From Pseudolabrys sp. FHR47 (GTDB lineage: Bacteria > Pseudomonadota > Alphaproteobacteria > Rhizobiales > Xanthobacteraceae), in assembly GCF_005153485.1 (NCBI RefSeq), contig NZ_CP039740.1:1987001-2051000 (forward strand): a stretch of DNA of 64,000 nt. The letters are read 5' to 3'. Positions 43,101 to 51,977 of the stretch are shown here, piece by piece (position 1 is the first letter of the stretch; each line of letters begins with the position of its first letter). Below the pieces are notes generated by a model, which saw only the letters and a program-made list of their open reading frames with translations, had not been told where the DNA came from and searched no databases. Position numbers and translations under genes: made by a program.

Positions 43101-43122
43101 CGGGCCGGCATCAATGGGAAGC

Positions 43123-43200
43123 TGTAGCCCGGATGAGCGTAAGCGAATCCGGGTCGGCGCTTGCCGCCCCGGATTGCGCTGAGCCTGTCACCGGGCTACA
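43123..43200. repeat. Palindromic intergenic repeat (family B, 78 bp)
   Basis: Outer arms TGTAGCCCGG (43123-43132) and CCGGGCTACA (43191-43200) are perfect inverted repeats; inner arms AATCCGGG (43146-43153) and CCCGGATT (43168-43175) also. It lies between the stop codons of two convergent genes. It may act as a terminator or REP-like element. Confidence 0.8.
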
Positions 43201-43203
43201 TGC

Positions 43204-44292
43204 TCACGCCGTCTTCAGCCGCGGCACCAGCTTCAGCGCATTGTCGCGCTTGATCATCGTCACTTCATCAGGCTTGAAGAAGCTTTCGATCGGTTTGATG
43301 TATTCGGCGGCACGGCGATAGGGATAATCCGTGCCGAACACGATCTGCGAGGCCGGCACCATCTTGGCAAGCGCCGACAGTGTCACTTCGTTAGGGATGG
43401 CCGCGGTGTCGTAATAGAAGCGGCCGATCTGCTTGTCGATCTGCGCGCGGGTCACCTTGCCGGCATAAGGAGGCCGGGCAATCGATTGCACCGTGAAGCG
43501 CTCGTAGAACGCGGTGATCGAGCCGCCGCCATGCGACCAGATCCAGTTGATGTCGGGATATTTCTCACCGAAGCCGGAGAAAATGATGGTGAAGATCGAA
43601 CGCGTCGTGTCGGTGCCGAATTCAATGAGGGCGGGGTCGATATCGCGCACCAGGTTGACGCAGCAATTGGCGGCGGTCGGGTGCGTATAGACGGTGGCCT
43701 TGCGGCGGTTCAGCTCAGCCCACACCGGCTCGAATTCGGCATAGCCGAGCCACTTGTTGCCGTAACTGGTCATCACGCCGACACCGTCCACCTTCAGCGT
43801 GTCGAAGGCGTATTCGATTTCTTTCAGGCTCTCGTTCACATGCGGCAGCGGCAGCATCGCCCAGGTGCCGAAGCGGTTCGGATGGTTGCTTTCCAGCTTC
43901 TTGGCGAATTCGTTGGACTCGCGGGCGATGCGCGCCGCTGTCGGCGCATCGAACGGCGAGGCCTGCGGCGTGGTTGGCGAGGTGATGGCGACGCCGACGC
44001 CGCCTTTGTCCATGTCATCGAGGGTCTTCTCGACCGACCAGTTGTTCACCGGCGGCGAATCCATCTTCACGCTTTTCAAACCCGCGACCCAGCTCGGCGG
44101 CGAGATGTGGTGATGGACATCGATGATGCTGCCTTTGGCCTGCGCATAGGCCTTGGGCAGGAAACCGGCGAGTGGTGTCGCCGCGCAGGCGAAGGCCGCG
44201 GCCCCGCCGGCGAGAAATGCGCGGCGGTTGAACGCGCCGTGAACCTGGCCGCAATTGCAGAGCGACGACAGCCGCGATGACGCAGCGCGCAT
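43204..44292 (-). CDS. Tat-exported amidohydrolase family 2 protein
   Basis: The product is 362 residues with a twin-arginine signal (NRRAFLAGGAAAF near residues 23-35). The mature TIM-barrel hydrolase has the metal motif IIDVHHHISP, later His in YTHPT and SHGGG, and Asp in FGTDYPY. Family members include decarboxylases and lactonases of aromatic acids; the substrate is unknown. The ATG at 44292 is chosen; the open frame back to 44763 covers another gene. Confidence 0.85.
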   Translation of the reverse strand: MRAASSRLSSLCNCGQVHGAFNRRAFLAGGAAAFACAATPLAGFLPKAYAQAKGSIIDVHHHISPPSWVAGLKSVKMDSPPVNNWSVEKTLDDMDKGGVGVAITSPTTPQASPFDAPTAARIARESNEFAKKLESNHPNRFGTWAMLPLPHVNESLKEIEYAFDTLKVDGVGVMTSYGNKWLGYAEFEPVWAELNRRKATVYTHPTAANCCVNLVRDIDPALIEFGTDTTRSIFTIIFSGFGEKYPDINWIWSHGGGSITAFYERFTVQSIARPPYAGKVTRAQIDKQIGRFYYDTAAIPNEVTLSALAKMVPASQIVFGTDYPYRRAAEYIKPIESFFKPDEVTMIKRDNALKLVPRLKTA

Positions 44293-44538
44293 GGACGACC
44301 TCCCTGATCGGCGGACATGGTGCCCGGCCTTTGTTGTTATCGTGGTCAAGACTAGCGCGTGCGGGCGGGGCAAGAAACGAAGTTCGATGCTGCGGCGCGA
44401 TGGTGGCGCCGCATTGCCCAACGAACCGCCGTAGTATTTGCGCGGGTTCATTCGTGGGACGGCGCCGTGGGCGTGCGGCGGGCATGTTAGGATGTTGATA
44501 CCGATCCGTCCCGCGCGATTCGCAACTCCTGGAACTTC

Positions 44539-45678
44539 ATGACCGCCGAAGCCGACGCCAAGAAATCCGGAGCCGCGGGGCCTTCTATGGCCGCCGTGCT
44601 GCGCGCCGAACTGCCTATGTTGGTCGGTGTTGCAACGACGCTGCTGATTTTCACCATCGGCCACGGCTGGGTCGCGAACTTCGGCAATCTCGCTGTCACC
44701 GCCACGCTGTTTGTCTGGATGTTCGCGGTCATGATCTGGTGTGCCTTTGCCGTGGTGCGCCACGCCGAGGCGCTGGCACAGTTCTGCGGCGAGCCCTATG
44801 GCACGCTGATCCTCACTTTGTCGGTGGTCACGATCGAAGTGACGATCATGGCCACGGTCATGCTCTCAGGCGACCCCAATCCGACGTTGCCGCGCGACAC
44901 CGTGTTCGCGGTGCTGATGATCGTGCTGAACGGCATGGTCGGCACGTCGGTCATCATCGGTGCGCTGCGTCACAAGCAGCAGCAATACAGCCTGCAGGGC
45001 GCCATCGCTTTCCTCGCCGTCATCACCAGCCTGTCGGTGATCTCTCTGGTGCTCCCGACCTTCACGTATTCGGCGTCGCGCGCGGCGCTGACATGGTGGC
45101 AGGCGGTTGTCTTTACCGTGCTGACCGGCTCGCTTTATGCCGGCTTCCTGGCGATCCAGACCATGCGGCATCGCGCCTTCTTCACCGAAGCGGGCGGGGC
45201 AACCAACGACGATCACGCCACCGCGCGTTATCCGGTCTGGGCGCACGCAATGCTGCTGGTGCTGTCGCTGCTGCCGGTGGTGCTGCTCGCCGAACCGCTC
45301 GCCGGCATCATAGACTTCAGCCTGGAAAAGCTGCACGCGCCGACCGCGCTCGGCGGTATCGTCATCGCCATATTGGTATTGTCGCCGGAAGGGCTGTCAT
45401 CGTTCCGGGCGGCGGCGCACAATCACCTGCAACGCTCGGTCAATCTGTCGCTCGGCTCCGCGCTCTCGACCATCGGTCTGACCATTCCGGCGATGCTGAT
45501 CATCAGCCTCGTGACCGGAACGCCGCTCGATCTCGGTCTGCCGCCGGCCCAGGCGATCCTGCTCGGTCTCACCTTGGTGATCTCGCAGATGACGTTCTCC
45601 GGCGCACCGACCAACATCCTGCTGGGTGGTGTCCATCTTGTCCTGTTCGCGACCTTTTTGGTGCTCATCTTCAATTGA
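44539..45678 (+). CDS. chaA: Calcium/proton antiporter ChaA family
   Basis: The product is 379 residues (E. coli ChaA is 366) with about eleven membrane helices. The two inverted alpha-repeat motifs are visible: EPYGTLILTLSVVTIEVTIM and a second around SPEGLSSFRAAAHNHLQRS. It expels Ca2+, Na+ or K+ in exchange for protons at alkaline pH. It is preceded by a 246-nt gap in which I see no gene. A hairpin follows the stop. Confidence 0.9.
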   Translation: MTAEADAKKSGAAGPSMAAVLRAELPMLVGVATTLLIFTIGHGWVANFGNLAVTATLFVWMFAVMIWCAFAVVRHAEALAQFCGEPYGTLILTLSVVTIEVTIMATVMLSGDPNPTLPRDTVFAVLMIVLNGMVGTSVIIGALRHKQQQYSLQGAIAFLAVITSLSVISLVLPTFTYSASRAALTWWQAVVFTVLTGSLYAGFLAIQTMRHRAFFTEAGGATNDDHATARYPVWAHAMLLVLSLLPVVLLAEPLAGIIDFSLEKLHAPTALGGIVIAILVLSPEGLSSFRAAAHNHLQRSVNLSLGSALSTIGLTIPAMLIISLVTGTPLDLGLPPAQAILLGLTLVISQMTFSGAPTNILLGGVHLVLFATFLVLIFN

Positions 45679-45691
45679 AGAATAACGAGCA

Positions 45692-45723
45692 CAGAAAAGA
45701 AGCCGCGCCCGTGAAGGCGCGGC
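45692..45723 (-). terminator. Terminator between chaA and the convergent small gene
   Basis: GCCGCGCC (45702-45709) and GGCGCGGC (45716-45723) form a perfect 8-bp stem; the T-rich side (TCTTTTCTG read on the minus strand) favours termination of the minus-strand gene. Confidence 0.7.
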
Positions 45724-45750
45724 GTCGTTCAGCGGCGTTGCCGGTCAGCC

Positions 45751-46083
45751 TTACTGATTGTTCTGCGGCGCCGGCTGGCTCGGAGCAGGCGACGTAGCGC
45801 CCGAGCCGGTCGTGCTTGGTGGCGTCACGTTGCGGGCAGGAGGCGAGCCAGCCGGCGCGGTGGCGGCCGGATTGTTCGCGGTCACCGGCGTGCCGGTGTC
45901 AGTGCCCGTATGCCAATTGCCCATCACGAGAATCGCAATCAGGATCACGGCGGCGATGCCGCCGACCCAAGCCCAAGTCGAACTTGTAGAACTCGAACCG
46001 GCGCGGCGGAATTCCGCATTGCGCAAGGTCGGATCGGTCGGGCGCGTATCGAAACGCGGATCGTTGAGACGTGGGTCGCTCAT
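45751..46083 (-). CDS. Small single-helix membrane protein, function unknown
   Basis: The product is 110 residues: a polar N-terminus with DPR/RFD repeats (MSDPRLNDPRFDTRPTDP), one membrane helix (about 36-56, AAVILIAILVMG), and a Pro/Ala/Thr-rich tail likely in the periplasm. A strong AGGAGGAAC ribosome binding site precedes the ATG at 46083. No enzymatic domain is present. Confidence 0.7.
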   Translation of the reverse strand: MSDPRLNDPRFDTRPTDPTLRNAEFRRAGSSSTSSTWAWVGGIAAVILIAILVMGNWHTGTDTGTPVTANNPAATAPAGSPPARNVTPPSTTGSGATSPAPSQPAPQNNQ

Positions 46084-46278
46084 GGCAGTTCCTCCTGGTT
46101 CCACAATTTGCGCAGTGGCTTGAGACAAAGAACGTCCGTATGACGCAAAAGTTGCGTGCGCCGAACCGGTGGAACATCCCGTTTCCGTCGGAACAAATGG
46201 TGTGTTGCGCCTCTACGAAATGCTATAGCGCCGTTTCCTGCCCATGCCGGGCTATGGTAGCCGGAACTTTCTCACAAC

Positions 46279-47199
46279 ATGTCAGCTATGCCGGATTTGC
46301 GGCTATCGAAATTGGCGGTCGCCTCGGCGCCGATCCTTTTCGTCCTCCTGTGGAGTACGGGCTTCATCGGCACGCGCTTCGGCCTGCCTTACATCGAGCC
46401 GATGACCTTCCTTGCCGTGCGGTTCTCGGCTGTCGTTGTGTTGATGGCTCTCATCGCGGTGGTCTCTCGCGCGCCACTGCTGACAAGAGCGGACATCGGT
46501 CACAGTTTTGTTTCCGGCCTGCTGGTGCACGGCGTTTATCTCGGCGGCGTATTTCTTGCGATCGCCCAGGGCGTGCCCGCCGGCATCTCGGCGCTCATTC
46601 CCGGCCTGCAGCCGATCCTCACCTCGACCATCGCCAACCGGTTCATGGGGGAGAAGGTGACGCCGCAGCAGTGGGTTGGCCTCGTGCTCGGCCTCGGCGG
46701 CGTCGCGCTGGTGCTGCACGATCGTCAGATGCTGGCCGAAGCGAGCACGCTCGGCTGGATCGCCAGCGTCGTGTCGCTCATCGGGATCACGCTCGGCTCG
46801 CTTTACCAGAAGCGGTTCAGTGGCGGCATCGACTGGCGCAGCGGCAACACCATCCAGTATCTCGGCGTTGCCGTCGCGTTCTGGCTCATCGCCTTCGCAT
46901 TCGAGACCCGCGTCATTCACTGGAGCGTTGAGCTGGTCGCGGCGCTGGCCTGGCTGGCCGTCGTCCTGTCGATCGCGACCATCGGCCTGATGTACTGGCT
47001 GATCCGCCGTTCGGCGGCGACGCGCTTTGCCAGCCTGTTCTATCTGGTGCCGGCGACCACGGCGCTGATGGCCTATTTCTTGTTCGGCGAGAAACTCGAC
47101 GCGCTGTCGATTTTCGGCATGGTGGTGTGTGCCGCCGGTGTGCTCATCGTCAATCGCGCCGGACCGGCAAAGCCGGCCGCGGCGTCACGTGCCAAATAA
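46279..47199 (+). CDS. EamA/DMT-superfamily transporter
   Basis: The product is 306 residues with ten predicted membrane helices in two EamA repeats; the second repeat contains FLFGEKLDALSIFGMVVC. DMT transporters export amino acids or metabolites; the substrate here is unknown. The start may be ATG 46279 or ATG 46288. A thioesterase gene converges 3 nt after the stop. Confidence 0.9.
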   Translation: MSAMPDLRLSKLAVASAPILFVLLWSTGFIGTRFGLPYIEPMTFLAVRFSAVVVLMALIAVVSRAPLLTRADIGHSFVSGLLVHGVYLGGVFLAIAQGVPAGISALIPGLQPILTSTIANRFMGEKVTPQQWVGLVLGLGGVALVLHDRQMLAEASTLGWIASVVSLIGITLGSLYQKRFSGGIDWRSGNTIQYLGVAVAFWLIAFAFETRVIHWSVELVAALAWLAVVLSIATIGLMYWLIRRSAATRFASLFYLVPATTALMAYFLFGEKLDALSIFGMVVCAAGVLIVNRAGPAKPAAASRAK

Positions 47200-47202
47200 C
47201 GG

Positions 47203-47604
47203 CTACTTCTTCTCCATCACCAACTGCGTCTGCGTGACCAGCGCGCAAAGCCGGCCGTCGTTGCGGGTGATGCGGGTCTGCCAGACCATGGTGGTGCGGC
47301 CGCGATGCAGAGGCGTGCACTCGGCGTAAGCCGTGTCGCCAACCGGGATGGCGGCAAAGAAATTAGTCTTGCTCTCGATGGTCGTCGTGGTCTGGCCGGG
47401 CTTCAGATTGGCCGAGGTCGCGGTGCCGCCGAGATTATCGGCCAGCGCCATGATGGCACCGCCATGCATGATGTTGAAGCGGTTGTTGAGATCCTCGCGC
47501 ATCGGCAGTTCGGCGGTGACCTTGTCGGCCGACATGTGGGTGACTTTCAGGCCGAGGTAGTCGGCAAAGGGCGGTTGCTTGAAGGCGACTTCGTTGACAG
47601 ACAT
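47203..47604 (-). CDS. PaaI-type hotdog thioesterase
   Basis: The product is 133 residues with the hotdog-fold signature NIMHGGAIMALADNLGG, where Asn/His/Gly bind acyl-CoA and the later Asp/Glu acts in catalysis. It hydrolyses acyl-CoA, often phenylacetyl- or hydroxyphenylacetyl-CoA. No phenylacetate genes are near, so the true substrate is unknown. It converges on the DMT gene and lies after the peroxiredoxin gene and its terminator. Confidence 0.9.
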   Translation of the reverse strand: MSVNEVAFKQPPFADYLGLKVTHMSADKVTAELPMREDLNNRFNIMHGGAIMALADNLGGTATSANLKPGQTTTTIESKTNFFAAIPVGDTAYAECTPLHRGRTTMVWQTRITRNDGRLCALVTQTQLVMEKK

Positions 47605-47630
47605 TCGAAAGAGCTCCGGACCGGCCAGGC

Positions 47631-47665
47631 AAAAAGCAAAAGGGCGCGGGTTGGTGCCCGCGCCC
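47631..47665 (-). terminator. Terminator after the peroxiredoxin gene
   Basis: GGGCGCGGG (47642-47650) and CCCGCGCCC (47657-47665) form a 9-bp perfect stem with loop TTGGTG. Read on the minus strand it is followed by TTTTGCTTTTT, so it ends the peroxiredoxin transcript. Confidence 0.85.
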
Positions 47666-47736
47666 TCGATCTATAGCCAAACCGGGTTCGCGCTGTCGCG
47701 GCCTATTTCGCCGCTGACTTCGCCCTCACTCGACCC

Positions 47737-48396
47737 TCACTTGGGCTGCGGCGCGATGCGGATATAGGGGCGGGGCTGCTTGTAGCCGCCGGGCCAGATC
47801 TTCTTGGCTTCCTCGTCGCTCACCGCGCCGGTGATGATGATGTCCTCGCCCTGTTTCCAGTTCGCCGGCGTCGCGACGCGATGCTTGGCATTGAGCTGCA
47901 GGGAGTCGATGACGCGCAGGATCTCGTCGAAGTTGCGGCCGGTGGTCATCGGATAGACCAGGATCAGCTTGATCTTCTTGTCCGGGCCGATGACGAAGAC
48001 GTTGCGGACGGTCTGGTTGTCGGCCGGGGTACGGCCTTCCGAGGTGCCCGAAGTCGACGCCGGCAGCATGCCGTAGAGCTTGGCCACTTTCAGGTCGGTA
48101 TCGCCGATCATCGGATAGTTCGGCGCGAAGCCGACGATCTCCTTGATGTCGACCGACCACTTGGCGTGGTTGTCGACCGGATCGACCGACAGGCCGATGA
48201 TCTTGGTGTTGCGCTTGTCGAACTCCGGCTTCAGCCGCGCCATGGTGCCGAGTTCGGTGGTGCAGACCGGCGTGAAGTCCTTGGGGTGCGAGAAAAGCAC
48301 CGCCCATGAATCGCCGAGCCATTCATGGAAGCGGATTTTGCCTTCGGTGGCGTCCGCTTCGAAATCCGGCGCGATATCGCCGATTGCCAGGGTCAT
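47737..48396 (-). CDS. 1-Cys peroxiredoxin (Prx6 type)
   Basis: The product is 219 residues with the peroxidatic C45 in the motif DFTPVCTTELG and no second cysteine, the 1-Cys type. It reduces hydrogen peroxide and lipid hydroperoxides in the cytosol. The ATG at 48396 is used; METAMT at 48408 adds four residues. The 12-bp palindrome CCTTATATAAGG (48436-48447) lies about 40 nt upstream in the divergent spacer. Confidence 0.93.
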   Translation of the reverse strand: MTLAIGDIAPDFEADATEGKIRFHEWLGDSWAVLFSHPKDFTPVCTTELGTMARLKPEFDKRNTKIIGLSVDPVDNHAKWSVDIKEIVGFAPNYPMIGDTDLKVAKLYGMLPASTSGTSEGRTPADNQTVRNVFVIGPDKKIKLILVYPMTTGRNFDEILRVIDSLQLNAKHRVATPANWKQGEDIIITGAVSDEEAKKIWPGGYKQPRPYIRIAPQPK

Positions 48397-48435
48397 TGCA
48401 GTCTCCAAACGCTGATCGGGTTAGAATTCGCTGGC

Positions 48436-48447
48436 CCTTATATAAGG
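48436..48447. promoter_or_regulatory. 12-bp palindrome CCTTATATAAGG in a divergent spacer
   Basis: A perfect 12-bp palindrome lies between the peroxiredoxin and MgtC/DUF4010 genes. It overlaps TATAAG-like -10 sequences on both strands, so it may be promoter DNA or an operator. TGGC and TAGCCA flank it on either side. Confidence 0.35.
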
Positions 48448-48589
48448 ATAGCCATCGGGGCGAAACAGGCGTGGCGCGAAAAGGGAAATTTCACCCTCGC
48501 ATCCGATCAGGAGGGGATACCGGTTTTACATGACGCCTCGAGGGCAGCATATTCATCTGCCCTGCGCGAACCATAGGCCGGATTTCGCA

Positions 48590-49891
48590 ATGACAATTGA
48601 CGACCTTCTGCTGCGTCTGACCATCGCTCTCGGTATCGGCCTGCTGGTCGGCGTCGAGCGCGGCTGGAAGACGCGCACTATGACGCCGGGGTCGCGGGCG
48701 GCCGGTATTCGCACCTTTACACTCTGCGGTCTGCTCGGCGGCGTCATCGCCGCGCTGGCCCAATTGGCGGGGCCGGGCTATGGCGCCGGCATCGTCATCG
48801 GACTGGGCTTCGCCGTCTATGCGGCCGTCTTCACGGTGCTGCAGCGTGACGCCGACCGTGCTGCCGGAAGCTTTTCCGCGACGACCATCCTGGCCGGTCT
48901 CCTGACTTTTGCCCTCGGCGCGCTTGCCGTGGCTGGCGACAGCCGCGTGGCGGCCGCCGCCGCGGTCGCGATGACCGGCGTGCTGGCGATCCGCACCGAA
49001 GTCCATGGCTGGATCGAACGCATCACATGGCCGGAGTTGCGTTCTGTCCTGGTGCTGCTGGCCATGAGCTTCATCGTCCTTCCCGTCTTGCCCGATACGG
49101 CCATCGGCCCCGATCCGGGCATCAACCCGCGCGAAGTCTGGCTCATCGCCATCGTGCTCGCGGGCGTGTCGTTTCTCGGCTACGCCGCGGTCAAGGTGTT
49201 CGGCACCGAGCGCGGTGTGTTGGTCAGTGCGCTGGCCGGCGGGCTGGTGTCGTCGACCGCGGTCACCGTCGCCAATGCCCGTCGCGCCGTTGCGGGCGAG
49301 GGGGCTGTGGGGCTGCTGGCTTCGGGCGTGGCGATCGCCACCGCGCTGTCGTTCCTGCGCGTGACCGCCATCGTTGCGGCATTGCAGCCCGGGCTGCTGG
49401 CGCTCGTCGGGCCGGCGCTCGGTCCCGCTGCGCTTGTCGCGGCGGGCTATGCCATCGTCACGGTGTATTGGCGCGATGCCGGCCATGGCGGCCGGGTTCG
49501 GCCCGACGCGTTCAGCAACCCATTCAGCTTCTGGCCGGTGGTCGGTTTTGCGGTGCTGCTCGGCGTCACGATGGTCGCCGGCCGGCTGATTGCCGAGACC
49601 TTCGGCACCGGCGGCACTCTGCTTGGCGCGGTTGCCCTGGGGTTAGCCGATGTCGATGCCGTGACGGCGGCGACCAGCCGGTTGGTGCCGGCCCCGCTGG
49701 ACTGGATTGCCGCCAGCATGACGATTTTGGTCGCCGTGGTCGCCAACACCGCCAGCAAACTCGTCCTGGCCGCCGTCATGGGGCGAGGGCGCTTCGCGGT
49801 CGAGGTGGCGGCGATGACGGTCCTCTGCTGGCTGGCCGGCGCGATAGGCCTCTGGCTGGCGGTCTCGGCCGGGTTTGCCGTCCCGCATTGA
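48590..49891 (+). CDS. MgtC/SapB-DUF4010 family membrane protein
   Basis: The product is 433 residues with about twelve membrane helices. The N-terminal region MTIDDLLLRLTIALGIGLLV fits the MgtC/SapB domain, with the conserved GVERGW motif; the C-terminal half is DUF4010-like. Its function is not established; the homologues are linked to magnesium homeostasis or drug tolerance. The ATG at 48590 is chosen because the upstream frame to 48530 has no membrane-like sequence. Confidence 0.85.
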   Translation: MTIDDLLLRLTIALGIGLLVGVERGWKTRTMTPGSRAAGIRTFTLCGLLGGVIAALAQLAGPGYGAGIVIGLGFAVYAAVFTVLQRDADRAAGSFSATTILAGLLTFALGALAVAGDSRVAAAAAVAMTGVLAIRTEVHGWIERITWPELRSVLVLLAMSFIVLPVLPDTAIGPDPGINPREVWLIAIVLAGVSFLGYAAVKVFGTERGVLVSALAGGLVSSTAVTVANARRAVAGEGAVGLLASGVAIATALSFLRVTAIVAALQPGLLALVGPALGPAALVAAGYAIVTVYWRDAGHGGRVRPDAFSNPFSFWPVVGFAVLLGVTMVAGRLIAETFGTGGTLLGAVALGLADVDAVTAATSRLVPAPLDWIAASMTILVAVVANTASKLVLAAVMGRGRFAVEVAAMTVLCWLAGAIGLWLAVSAGFAVPH

Positions 49892-49948
49892 CATTTTATT
49901 GCAGTGCCGCAGAGTGCCTCGGTTTAGCGGCGGGGACCGACCACCTTC

Positions 49949-51964
49949 ATGTTCAAGCGCATTCTGATTGCCAATCGCGGCGAAATCGCCTGCCGTATCA
50001 TCAAGACCGCCCGCAAGATGGGGATCGAGACGGTCGCCGTTTATTCGGAGGCCGACAAGGACGCGCTGCACGTTGAGATGGCCGATACGGCCGTGCTCAT
50101 AGGTCCCCCGCCGGCGGCGCAGAGCTATCTGATCATCGAGAAGATCATCGCCGCCTGTAAGGAAACCGGCGCCGAGGCGGTTCACCCCGGCTACGGCTTC
50201 CTGTCCGAGCGCGAGGCTTTCCCCAAGGCGCTTGAGGCCGCCGGCATCGTCTTTATCGGCCCCAACCCCAAGGCCATCGCCGCCATGGGCGACAAGATCG
50301 AGTCCAAGAAAGCGGCCGCCGCCGCCAAGGTCTCGACCGTGCCCGGCTATCTCGGCGTGATCGCCGACGAGAAGGAGGCGGTGCAGATCGCCAATGAGAT
50401 CGGCTATCCGGTGATGATCAAGGCCTCGGCCGGCGGTGGCGGCAAGGGCATGCGCATCGCCTGGTCAGAGAAGGAAGTCGCCGAAGGTTTTGCCCGCTCG
50501 CGCTCGGAAGCCAAGTCGTCATTCGGCGACGACCGCATGTTCATCGAGAAGTTCATCACCGATCCGCGTCACATCGAAATTCAGCTGCTCGGCGACAAGC
50601 ACGGCAACGTCATCTATCTCGGCGAGCGCGAATGTTCGATTCAGCGCCGCAACCAGAAGGTCATCGAGGAAGCGCCGTCACCGCTGCTCGATGAGGCGAC
50701 GCGCAGGAAGATGGGCGAGCAATCGGTCGCTTTGGCCAAGGCCGTCGGATACGATTCCGCCGGCACAGTCGAGTTCGTCGCCGGGCAGGACAAGAGCTTC
50801 TTCTTCCTCGAGATGAATACGCGCCTGCAGGTCGAACATCCGGTGACTGAACTGATCACCGGCATCGATCTCGTCGAGCAGATGATCCGCGTCGCCGCCG
50901 GCGAGAAGCTGTCGATCAAGCAGGAGGACGTGAAGCTCAAGGGCTGGGCGGTCGAATCCAGAGTCTATGCCGAGGACCCGTACCGCAACTTCCTGCCGTC
51001 CACCGGGCGCCTGACGCGCTACCGTCCGCCGGTCGAACAAGTCATCAACGGCATCACCGTGCGCAATGATACCGGCGTCTATGAGGGCGGCGAGATTTCG
51101 CTGTTCTACGATCCGATGATCGCCAAGCTCGTCACGCACGCGCCGACGCGCGCCGAAGCGGTCGAGGCGCAGGGCGATGCGCTCGATGCCTTCGTCATCG
51201 ACGGCATCCGCCACAACATTCCGTTCCTCTCGGCGTTGATGGCGCATCCGCGCTGGAAGTCCGGCAAGCTGTCGACCGGCTTCATCGCCGAGGAATTCCC
51301 CGAAGGTTTCCACCCGCAGGCGCCGGACGGCGAGCGCGCCGAAGTCATTGCCGCCGTGGCAGCCGCGATCGATCACGTCCTCGGCGAGCGCAAGCGGCAG
51401 ATCTCCGGCCAGATGAGCGGACGGGCGGTGACGCGCGACGCCAATCGCGCAGTCTGGCTTGGCGATCAGGAATATCGCCTCGAGGTCAGGCGGGAGAACG
51501 GCACCATTGGCGTTCGCTTCGACGGCAAGGACGGCACCAAGAATGCCGTGCGTCATCTGGAGTCGAGCTGGAAGCCGGGCGAGGCACTATGGGCCGGCAC
51601 CCTGGATTCAAAGCCGGTCGCGGTGCAGGTGCGCACCATCCCGAACGGCTTCGCGTTGTCTTATCGCGGCGTCGAGGCCAAAGCCTATGTCTTCACCGAG
51701 CGCGAGGCCGCTTATGCGCGGCTGATGCCGGTGAAGCAGGCGGCCAATACGGCCAAGCTGGTGCTGTGCCCGATGCCGGGTCTCGTCGTCTCCATCGCCG
51801 TTGCCGAAGGCCAGGAAGTGAAGGCCGGCGAGACCGTCGCCGTGGTCGAGGCCATGAAGATGGAAAACGTGCTGCGCGCCGAGATCGACGGCACGGTCAA
51901 GAAAATCAACGCCAAGCCCGGCGACAGCCTGGCGGTGGACGCGGTGATTTTGGAATTCGCCTGA
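49949..51964 (+). CDS. pccA: Propionyl-CoA carboxylase alpha (biotin carboxylase) subunit
   Basis: The product is 671 residues. Biotin carboxylase N-domain (MFKRILIANRGEIACRI), ATP-grasp (KASAGGGGKGMRIAW), C-domain, a BT linker and a C-terminal biotinyl domain with EAMKMEN, biotinylated on the first Lys, are all present. With pccB (35216-36742) it carboxylates propionyl-CoA and feeds the methylmalonyl-CoA pathway. The two genes are 13 kb apart, which is unusual. An acetyl- or methylcrotonyl-CoA role cannot be excluded. Confidence 0.93.
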   Translation: MFKRILIANRGEIACRIIKTARKMGIETVAVYSEADKDALHVEMADTAVLIGPPPAAQSYLIIEKIIAACKETGAEAVHPGYGFLSEREAFPKALEAAGIVFIGPNPKAIAAMGDKIESKKAAAAAKVSTVPGYLGVIADEKEAVQIANEIGYPVMIKASAGGGGKGMRIAWSEKEVAEGFARSRSEAKSSFGDDRMFIEKFITDPRHIEIQLLGDKHGNVIYLGERECSIQRRNQKVIEEAPSPLLDEATRRKMGEQSVALAKAVGYDSAGTVEFVAGQDKSFFFLEMNTRLQVEHPVTELITGIDLVEQMIRVAAGEKLSIKQEDVKLKGWAVESRVYAEDPYRNFLPSTGRLTRYRPPVEQVINGITVRNDTGVYEGGEISLFYDPMIAKLVTHAPTRAEAVEAQGDALDAFVIDGIRHNIPFLSALMAHPRWKSGKLSTGFIAEEFPEGFHPQAPDGERAEVIAAVAAAIDHVLGERKRQISGQMSGRAVTRDANRAVWLGDQEYRLEVRRENGTIGVRFDGKDGTKNAVRHLESSWKPGEALWAGTLDSKPVAVQVRTIPNGFALSYRGVEAKAYVFTEREAAYARLMPVKQAANTAKLVLCPMPGLVVSIAVAEGQEVKAGETVAVVEAMKMENVLRAEIDGTVKKINAKPGDSLAVDAVILEFA

Positions 51965-51977
51965 CGCTGTTGCGTCG

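Noticed and set aside
44293..44538. A possible small gene in the gap before chaA
   Set aside because: No frame with a start, ribosome binding site and protein-like composition was found; the gap probably holds only promoters.
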